DNA of 64,000 nucleotides from NCBI GenBank assembly GCA_964575605.1, contig CAZNRN010000001.1, forward strand, positions 124,001 through 188,000, read 5' to 3'. Positions 58,288 through 64,000 of this stretch are shown piece after piece. A program made the translations under genes and the position numbers. The notes beneath the pieces are model-generated. The model saw nothing but the letters and a program-made list of their open reading frames with translations, was not told the DNA's origin and ran no database searches. The stretch's first letter is position 1. Each line of letters begins with the position of its first letter. This DNA comes from JAPWJZ01 sp964575605 (GTDB lineage: Bacteria > Pseudomonadota > Alphaproteobacteria > Micavibrionales > UBA2020).

Positions 58288-59847
58288 ATGGCTGACAAGT
58301 TCCCCACCACTTTCGTCGACGAGAAGACCGGGCAGGTCAAAAGCATGGAAAGTATGTGGGATAAACTCGAAGCCGATGTCCTTCCGAAGGTCGGCAAATG
58401 GGGCGTGATCGGTGCCAAGACCGCGATGATCGGCGCGATGACCAGCGCCCTGCCGATCGTGCTGCCCATCACCGCCGCCATCTATTTATATTCCAAGTCG
58501 AAAATCAACGGCGCCATCGGCCGCATGCAGGACGAAGAAGACCTGCGCAAGAAAGAGGGCCCCTTCGGGCTGCCGGGTGGCATGGGCGGCTTGCCCGGCC
58601 GCATGGGCCGCCGCGGCGGCATGGTGATCATGGGCGGCGACGAAGAAGCCTATGACGAATTCGACATGAACAAGCCCGCGGACCGCGCGAACTTCGTGAA
58701 GCTGTACGGCGCGCGCCACCCCAGCCTGCCCGATGATATCCTGGCCATGGCCAAGGCCGCGCAGCTGAAAGAAATTCCGGTCGTGCGCATGACACATGGC
58801 ATGTTCCCCGGCCCCGACGATTATCTCTGCGCCGCCACCTCGCGCCCCGATGGCACCAAGCCCGTGGTGATGATCGGCCGCCTGGCCGAGCAGGAGCTGA
58901 CGCCCGGCGAAATGCGCGCCGTGATCGGCCACGAACTGACGCACGTGAAACTGGGCCACGTGAAGGACAAATATAACGACATCTCGCGCAGCCTGCTGAG
59001 CAAGGCGCTGAACGTCGGCCTGATCGCCACCGGCGTCATCACGACGCTGGGCGCTTTCACGCTGGCGACGCCCTTCTTCGCCGGCATCGCTGCGATCGGC
59101 CTCATGTGCGCGAAAGTGGCGCTTGTCGTCGGCGGCGCAAGCCTTGTGAACACGGCGCTGACCTCCATCCAGTCGCGCCGCAGGGAAGACCTCTGCGACC
59201 AGGGCGCGGCCATCTTGACGGGCGGCACGGCTGACCTGTCGAACGCCCTGAAAAAAATCAAGGGCGGCATGATGAAGATGCACCAGCGCGATGCCGACCT
59301 CAGCTCGATGATGAGCGGCAGGCGCCCTGGCGCTGCGAAGGTCAAGGAAGTCGGCGGCTTTATGCGCTTTCTGATCGCCACGCACCCCACAGCCGAACAC
59401 CGCGAGGCAAAACTGAAATCCTTCGAGGAGAAACACAAGACATATTGCGAAAGCAAGCGCGCCGAGTTCAAGGCCGCCTTCAACGCCGCAGCCGCGAAGC
59501 CCGAGGCGAAAGAGGCCGTTGCGATTGAAATGAGGACGAAGTTCGATCTGGGCGCAGGCGGCGGCAAGGGCGGTCTTTTGGACCTGCTGGGCCGGCGCGC
59601 ACCCGCAAAGGATCCGCAGCTGACCCTGCCCGGCATGGAAGGCCCTGCCGACAAGGAAGAGGACATCGAAGACCTGCTGGGCGCGCTCTTCGGCGGCGCG
59701 GCTGCGCGCCGTCGCGCGTCGGGCATCAAGCCTGCCGGCAACGATGACATGAAAGACGATCCCTTTGGCCCACAGGATATGGGCGGCCAGGGCGGACGCG
59801 TCATCATCATGCGCGGCGGCATGCCGCGCGGCATGGGACGCCGCTAA
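58288..59847 (+). CDS. M48 family metallopeptidase, paralogue 2
   Basis: 519 residues with GAAGGACAAATC upstream. The N-terminal block is almost the same as in paralogue 1 (FPTTFVDEKTGQVKSMESMW). The zinc site is VIGHELTHVKLGHV (about 213-226), and the third-ligand region is SRRREDLCDQGAAILTGG. It differs by a Gly/Met-rich insertion near residues 94-120 (GGMGGLPGRMGRRGGM) and a long Gly/Asp/Met-rich C-terminal tail ending in GGMPRGMGRR. Predicted membrane segments flank the active site as in HtpX. The substrate is unknown. Confidence 0.88.
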   Translation: MADKFPTTFVDEKTGQVKSMESMWDKLEADVLPKVGKWGVIGAKTAMIGAMTSALPIVLPITAAIYLYSKSKINGAIGRMQDEEDLRKKEGPFGLPGGMGGLPGRMGRRGGMVIMGGDEEAYDEFDMNKPADRANFVKLYGARHPSLPDDILAMAKAAQLKEIPVVRMTHGMFPGPDDYLCAATSRPDGTKPVVMIGRLAEQELTPGEMRAVIGHELTHVKLGHVKDKYNDISRSLLSKALNVGLIATGVITTLGAFTLATPFFAGIAAIGLMCAKVALVVGGASLVNTALTSIQSRRREDLCDQGAAILTGGTADLSNALKKIKGGMMKMHQRDADLSSMMSGRRPGAAKVKEVGGFMRFLIATHPTAEHREAKLKSFEEKHKTYCESKRAEFKAAFNAAAAKPEAKEAVAIEMRTKFDLGAGGGKGGLLDLLGRRAPAKDPQLTLPGMEGPADKEEDIEDLLGALFGGAAARRRASGIKPAGNDDMKDDPFGPQDMGGQGGRVIIMRGGMPRGMGRR

Positions 59848-59883
59848 TAGATTCTCCGCAGAAGAGAAGACGACGAGGACATA

Positions 59884-59909
59884 GGCCGGGAAGAAATTCC
59901 CGGCCTTTT
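59884..59909 (+). terminator. Intrinsic terminator
   Basis: GGCCGGGAA, GAAA, TTCCCGGCC, then TTTTC. It ends the second M48 unit. Confidence 0.85.
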
Positions 59910-59956
59910 CATTTATGTCTATTTTCCTTGTTTTTCAGCTATATCGGGCGGTTTAT

Positions 59957-59984
59957 TTGACAAACCCCTGCCGCCTGCTAGGCT
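59957..59984 (+). promoter_or_regulatory. Sigma70-type promoter
   Basis: TTGACA (59957-59962), 16-base spacer, TAGGCT (59979-59984), before the third M48 gene. Confidence 0.5.
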
Positions 59985-60021
59985 TTATGCATGAAAATCA
60001 CAACCCATGGTGCTGCAATAA

Positions 60022-61146
60022 ATGGCTGATACGTTCCCTCAGGGCTACGTCGACCAGAAATCGGGCAAGATCGAATCCTTCCAGAGCGCCTGGAGCAAAT
60101 TCACGGACGAAGGCATCCCGAATGCGGGCCACTGGGCATTGCAGGCAGGCAAGCTTGCGATGCTGGCGCCGTTTATCGGCGGCCTTGCGATTGCGCTGCC
60201 GGTTGCTGCGGGCGTTTATTTCGGCGGCCGCCATGTGCTGAAGAAAAGCCTGAACATGCTGCACGACCGCGAAGAACAGCAGGGCGGCGCGTACCGCGAA
60301 TATGATTTCACCGACGCGACCGACCGCACGGCCTTTGCCCGCGCATTCAGGGATTCACACCCGCAGTTCGTCGACGACCTCCAGCGCATGGTGAAGCTGG
60401 CAGAGCTGAAAGAGATGCCCAAGGTGCGCGTGATGTACGCAGGCCAGGGCGAAGAAGATTATAACTGTTCCGCGACAACGCGCCCCGACGGTACATCGCC
60501 CGTGATTACCCTTGGCCGTAACGCCATGGCGGAACTGAAGCCCGCCGAACTGCGCGCCGTGATGGCGCACGAGCTGACGCATGTGAAGCTGGGCCATATC
60601 AAGAGCGGCACGGAATGGATGTCGCGCGGCACGCTGGGCATGGTATTGAACGCGGCGCTGGTGGGCGCGGCATTGGTTGCGGGCGCGCCCGTATTGCCCG
60701 TGCTGGCCTTTATCGCCGTCACCAACATCGTCGGCAAATGCCTGCGGTCGGTGCAGTCGCGCCGCCACGAAGAAATGTGCGACAAGGGCGCGGCGCTGAT
60801 CACCGGCGAAACCGCGTCGCTGGCAAGCGCGCTGAAGAAAGTACACAAAGGCCTGCTCAACCGCGCGCAGCAGAAAGTAAACCTGAAATACATGCGCCGC
60901 GGCGAAGCGCCGCCGAAGGTGGAGGAAGCGGGCGGCATCTCGCAGTTCCTTTTCGCTTCGCACCCGACCAACGACCGCCGCGAAAAACTGCTGCGTGATT
61001 TCGAGAACGCGCATAAAGGCTATTGCGACAAGCGCCGCGCCGAATTCAAGACGGCCTTCAACAACGCGGCTGCACCGCCCGCCGCCCTTGCGGATGTGAT
61101 CGTCCTGCGCCCGCGCGCGACGGTGCAGAAGTACAAGGCGGCGTAA
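60022..61146 (+). CDS. M48 family metallopeptidase, paralogue 3
   Basis: 374 residues, the most compact of the three. N-terminal FPQGYVDQKSGKIESFQSAW, a hydrophobic hairpin, zinc site MAHELTHVKLGHI (about 185-197), third-ligand segment SRRHEEMCDKGAALITGE, and a C-terminal helix (FENAHKGYCDKRRAEFKTAF) common to all three. It lacks the long tail. The ASHPTNDRR segment also matches the sisters (ATHPSNERR, ATHPTAEHR). Confidence 0.88.
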   Translation: MADTFPQGYVDQKSGKIESFQSAWSKFTDEGIPNAGHWALQAGKLAMLAPFIGGLAIALPVAAGVYFGGRHVLKKSLNMLHDREEQQGGAYREYDFTDATDRTAFARAFRDSHPQFVDDLQRMVKLAELKEMPKVRVMYAGQGEEDYNCSATTRPDGTSPVITLGRNAMAELKPAELRAVMAHELTHVKLGHIKSGTEWMSRGTLGMVLNAALVGAALVAGAPVLPVLAFIAVTNIVGKCLRSVQSRRHEEMCDKGAALITGETASLASALKKVHKGLLNRAQQKVNLKYMRRGEAPPKVEEAGGISQFLFASHPTNDRREKLLRDFENAHKGYCDKRRAEFKTAFNNAAAPPAALADVIVLRPRATVQKYKAA

Positions 61147-61342
61147 TCCTTCCCTGCGCGCCCGCTGATAATTCCATATTAAATTAAGCGCGCCATCTAC
61201 GCGTCATTTTCCCGCCCGCGTAAAATAAAGCTGCGTAAAAACGCTGCGCTGCGTCACAAGTTTGCCTATTGACTCGGTTTCTGTATTCTGTGAATCTTTC
61301 AACCGCACAGACATCTCAACAGTTTTTCCAAGGAGCCTTCAC

Positions 61343-61852
61343 ATGGCATTCAATCCCTTCGGCGGCGGCATGACGCCTCCCGACCCCGAGAAAGTCCTCC
61401 AGTCGCTCGAGAACCTGAAAGCGGCATTCCTGAAAGCAGCCGACGCCCCCACGGGCGCAGCGCAGCCGCTGTTCCAGTCGCTGTCGGACAAGTTCAACAA
61501 GGTCATCGACGACGGCATGGATCTCGCCTCGTCTGACCCGAACCCGAACCCCAACAAGATCATGATGAAGCTGATGCCTGCGATGATGGACCTGCAAAAG
61601 ACCGTCGCGCAGATCCAGCGCCATGCGAAAACCGACAGCGCGACCGCGGAAACGCTGGCCGAGCTGGAAGGCTCGATCAAGGCGGAAGTGCAGAACCTGC
61701 TGGGCGGCATGCCCGGCATCGGCTTCCCCGGCGCGCCCGGCAAGAACCGCCCGACCTTCGACCAGGATGACGAGAAGCCCTCGATCCATCCGCCGAAGCC
61801 TCCGGCTCCCCCGAAGCCGAAAAAGCCGAACAACGGCGATTTCACCTTCTAA
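61343..61852 (+). CDS. Protein of unknown function
   Basis: 169 residues from ATG 61343, with CCAAGGAGCC upstream. The middle is helical (VLQSLENLKAAFLKAA, LMPAMMDLQKTVAQIQRHA). The C-terminal 45 residues are Pro/Lys-rich, ending KPNNGDFTF. No family was recognised. It is followed by a terminator at 61869-61905, so it is a single-gene unit. Confidence 0.7.
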   Translation: MAFNPFGGGMTPPDPEKVLQSLENLKAAFLKAADAPTGAAQPLFQSLSDKFNKVIDDGMDLASSDPNPNPNKIMMKLMPAMMDLQKTVAQIQRHAKTDSATAETLAELEGSIKAEVQNLLGGMPGIGFPGAPGKNRPTFDQDDEKPSIHPPKPPAPPKPKKPNNGDFTF

Positions 61853-61868
61853 GGGCGAATGATTTGAA

Positions 61869-61905
61869 AACCCCCTCCGCGCTGATGCCGGAAGGGGTTT
61901 TTCTT
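61869..61905 (+). terminator. Intrinsic terminator
   Basis: AACCCCCTCC...GGAAGGGGTT (one mismatch) followed by TTTCTTTG. Confidence 0.75.
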
Positions 61906-61939
61906 TGTTTTTTCAGTCTCTTATACGTCCCTTTTTTAT

Positions 61940-61969
61940 TTGACATAATGCTGAGTCCGGGGTTATATT
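61940..61969 (+). promoter_or_regulatory. Sigma70-type promoter
   Basis: TTGACA (61940-61945), 18-base spacer, TATATT (61964-61969), ahead of the ankyrin gene at 62023. Confidence 0.6.
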
Positions 61970-62022
61970 CCTCCCCAAGGGCCGACAACAGGCCGTCTGC
62001 GTTAAAGGGTGTTTAAAAAGCG

Positions 62023-62835
62023 ATGCGCAAATACGACCGATATGAAACCGCGGGCTGGCGCGCCGAGAACTGGATGTGGGCGGCGCTCCGCACCGGCGAC
62101 CTGAACGACGTCAAAGACATCTTCTCGAAATACAGGCCCGACCCCGACTGCGCCGAGAAATACGACGCCGAAACGCCGCTGATGTTCGCGGTGGGGCAAA
62201 AGGATGTCGCGCTGGCGGAATTCCTGCTGCAGCAGGGCGCGGCTGTTTCAAGCCATTCCGGATATTTGCAATTCACCGCGCTGCATGCGGCGGCGGGGCT
62301 GGGCGATGACAAGATGGTGGCGCTGTTGCTGAAACACAAGGCCGACGTGAATGCGCGCACCCGGTACGGCGAAACGCCGCTGCACCGCGCGGCATGGGGC
62401 GGGCACGAACTCGCAGCTGTCGCGCTGATTGTCGCGAAGGGGGATGTGGATGCGCAGAACGACTTGATGCAGACGCCCTTGCATTGCGCGATTTCGGCCA
62501 ACAGGGCGGGGATCGTAAAAGTACTGCTGGAATGGGATGCCGATACGACGAAGACAGACCTTGACGGGCAGGACCCGCAGGCCTTTGCCGAGAAACTACA
62601 GTCGATGCTGATGGGCAGCCCGAACCCGCAGCTGACGCACCTGCAGTTCATGGAACACGCGCGCAACCTCGAGAAAATTTTCGACTACCTGCAAAATGCC
62701 GATGCCTTGCGCGACTGCACGAACATCGAGCACATGAAGGGCGCGTTCAACAAGGGCGCGAAGCGCGAGATTGCGCCTCTGAAACCGATCGGGCTGAAGC
62801 CGAAGCCGCCCAAGACGGGCTTTCTACGCGCCTGA
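62023..62835 (+). CDS. Ankyrin-repeat protein
   Basis: 270 residues. About five repeats between residues 15 and 175: ETPLMFAVGQKDVALAEFLL, FTALHAAAGLGDDKMVALLL, ETPLHRAAWGGHELAAVALI, QTPLHCAISANRAGIVKVLL. A helical segment then a basic Pro/Lys tail follow (IAPLKPIGLKPKPPK). The tail resembles those of other ankyrin proteins in the window. Promoter directly upstream; no strong ribosome-binding site at the ATG. Confidence 0.87.
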   Translation: MRKYDRYETAGWRAENWMWAALRTGDLNDVKDIFSKYRPDPDCAEKYDAETPLMFAVGQKDVALAEFLLQQGAAVSSHSGYLQFTALHAAAGLGDDKMVALLLKHKADVNARTRYGETPLHRAAWGGHELAAVALIVAKGDVDAQNDLMQTPLHCAISANRAGIVKVLLEWDADTTKTDLDGQDPQAFAEKLQSMLMGSPNPQLTHLQFMEHARNLEKIFDYLQNADALRDCTNIEHMKGAFNKGAKREIAPLKPIGLKPKPPKTGFLRA

Positions 62836-62848
62836 AATCACAGGATAA

Positions 62849-62877
62849 TTGACATATTTACATAAAAATGCTATGCT
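62849..62877 (+). promoter_or_regulatory. Sigma70-type promoter
   Basis: TTGACA (62849-62854), 17-base spacer, TATGCT (62872-62877), ahead of the ankyrin gene at 62917. The sequence around the -35 is again TTGACATAT. Confidence 0.65.
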
Positions 62878-62916
62878 TAATCCTTGAATTAACAGGATTA
62901 AGGGCAGGATTCTTGA

Positions 62917-63600
62917 ATGGCCGAGTATACGCCATCCGAAAAGAAGTTCATTGAGGCGCTGGAGAAAGGCGACCTCGACACCGTCGACGTGATGCTGTCG
63001 GCGGGCGAAGCGCGCGTGACGCTGCCGGTGACGTCGAGCGGCGACCAGCCTATTCACCTGGCCGCGGGCAAGGGTAACCCCGATCTTATCGAATTGCTGG
63101 TGCGCCACGGCGCGGATATCAACGCGCTGGAGGTTGATAAAGAAACGCCGCTGATGGTGGCCGCGCGCTGGGGCATGGAGAATTCGGTGCGCAAGCTGGT
63201 GGAACTGGGCGCGCTGCTGGATTTGCGCGACAAGGGCGGCTACACCGCGATATTCCGCGCCGCGATGGATAACCGCGCCGGCGTCATCGATATCCTGACC
63301 ACCGCAGGCGCAGACCCGAATATTGCGACAGACAGCGGATTGACGGCGCTTTTCGGCGCTGCGCTACGCGGGCATATGGCGGCTGCGAAAAGTCTTGTGG
63401 ATGGCGGCGCGCGGCTCGAACAAAAAGGCCATGGCCTCAGCCTCACGGAATTCGCCGAAATGGTCAGCCGCAGCGGCGGCGATTCACGGCTTGTTTCCGA
63501 TTTCCTCTCCGCCACGAAACTCGGTCAGGACGCCCACAACGGCACCGCCGAAAAAACCGCAGTGATGAAACCGCTCAGTTTCAAAAAGCCTTCAGCCTGA
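62917..63600 (+). CDS. Ankyrin-repeat protein
   Basis: 227 residues with about five repeats: FIEALEKGDLDTVDVML, DQPIHLAAGKGNPDLIELLV, ETPLMVAARWGMENSVRKLV, YTAIFRAAMDNRAGVIDIL, LTALFGAALRGHMAAAKSLV. The tail is AVMKPLSFKKPSA, again basic with a Pro-Leu-x-hydrophobic-Lys pattern. Its 3' end overlaps the convergent Sel1 gene by nine bases. Confidence 0.87.
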   Translation: MAEYTPSEKKFIEALEKGDLDTVDVMLSAGEARVTLPVTSSGDQPIHLAAGKGNPDLIELLVRHGADINALEVDKETPLMVAARWGMENSVRKLVELGALLDLRDKGGYTAIFRAAMDNRAGVIDILTTAGADPNIATDSGLTALFGAALRGHMAAAKSLVDGGARLEQKGHGLSLTEFAEMVSRSGGDSRLVSDFLSATKLGQDAHNGTAEKTAVMKPLSFKKPSA

Positions 63601-64000
63601 TTTTTTCGGTGCCCATGCAGCAGCGCGTTCTTCGGCGGCTGCGATTTGCTTGGCAGAGAGGTATCTTCCGACTGATTCAGTCCACTCGCTGTTGCCAGTG
63701 GTTTTCTCGGCCACGCGATACCAAAAATAGGATTCGGCGTAATCCCGCACCGTCCCTTCGCCCATAAAGTGCATCCTGCCCACCATCTGCTGGGCAGGGG
63801 CATAGCCTTGGTCGGCGGATTTTTGGTACCAGTACAGAGCAGTTATCTCACCTTGCTCGACCCAAAAACCCGTCTCGTACTCTTTGCCCATTTTATATTG
63901 GGCGGCGGCATCGCCTGCCTTGGCGGCTTTTTCAATCTCGACAAAAACACACCTTTCAGGTGTTGGCTGAAACGTTTGGTTTGGATTGTCTACAACAGAA
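63592..64000 (-). CDS. Sel1-repeat protein (5' part beyond window edge)
   Basis: The frame is open from the right edge to the stop at 63592, so the N-terminus is missing. At least two Sel1 repeats are visible: KAAKAGDAAAQYKMGKEYET and SADQGYAPAQQMVGRMHFMG, followed by AESYFWYRVAEKTTGN, the usual ending of short Sel1 proteins. The C-terminus is AAAWAPKKSG. The real start lies outside the window; ATG 63891 is only internal. Confidence 0.8.
   Translation of the reverse strand, partial: SVVDNPNQTFQPTPERCVFVEIEKAAKAGDAAAQYKMGKEYETGFWVEQGEITALYWYQKSADQGYAPAQQMVGRMHFMGEGTVRDYAESYFWYRVAEKTTGNSEWTESVGRYLSAKQIAAAEERAAAWAPKKSG

Noticed and set aside
1..64000. tRNA or rRNA genes
   Set aside because: I looked through the intergenic gaps for cloverleaf-like or conserved rRNA stretches and saw none. 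A covariance-model scan would be needed to exclude an unusual tRNA.

Overview
The window is GC-rich (about 60%) DNA from a proteobacterium, most likely an alphaproteobacterium. I infer this from the gene-transfer-agent-style phage genes, the codon use and the family content; no rRNA or tRNA gene is present to confirm it. Three themes dominate: the core of a Dot/Icm-type (type IVB) secretion system, an unusually dense set of ankyrin-repeat genes, and a phage/GTA-like head-tail-lysis cluster.

Layout. 1-5.3 kb: a truncated exported protein, an Smr-domain protein, and five related minus-strand genes that share a C-terminal module and have near-identical TTGACATAT promoters. 5.4-7.2 kb: a DUF5063-like gene and an HExxH putative peptidase. 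7.4-11.8 kb: three plus-strand ankyrin-type genes. 11.9-23.4 kb: a minus-strand icm cluster in the order icmL-icmL-icmK-icmE-icmG-icmC-icmD-icmJ-icmB, the order known from Legionella (L-K-E-G-C-D-J-B). 23.8-25.8 kb: a second HExxH gene and two unknowns. 25.87-26.52 kb: a noncoding block of three diverged copies of a structured element with a conserved stem, a predicted pseudoknot and terminal hairpins, abutting a low-GC HEPN/AbiU2-like gene (to 27.26 kb). 27.5-37.8 kb: two tightly packed ankyrin operons, two exported Pro/Ala-rich proteins and another ankyrin gene. 38.0-55.7 kb: a phage cluster running from terminase through capsid, tail, host-specificity protein and fibre to lysis genes with an embedded Rz1-like lipoprotein. 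55.7-64 kb: an ankyrin gene, three tandem M48 metallopeptidase paralogues, a small unknown, two ankyrin genes and a truncated Sel1-repeat gene.

How it may work together (inference). The Icm proteins would form the outer-membrane/periplasmic core (IcmK, IcmE, IcmG), inner-membrane parts (IcmL, IcmC, IcmD) and ATPase module (IcmB, IcmJ) of a protein translocator. The ankyrin, Sel1, M48 and HExxH proteins around it are the kinds of families often used as translocated or host-interacting proteins, so the region reads as a secretion machine with a candidate effector reservoir. Several ankyrin proteins share a basic C-terminal tail.

The phage cluster appears domesticated or decaying. The large terminase lacks its usual C-terminus, no portal gene is present, the tape-measure gene encodes only 100 residues, and there is no integrase, repressor or replication gene. 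It keeps a good -1 frameshift signal for the tail chaperone and a complete-looking lysis set.

The most novel-looking items are the three-copy structured RNA array beside the HEPN gene, the five-member C-terminal-module family, the IcmC protein with an IcmD-like N-terminal half, and the helically phased iteron/palindrome region ahead of the terminase.
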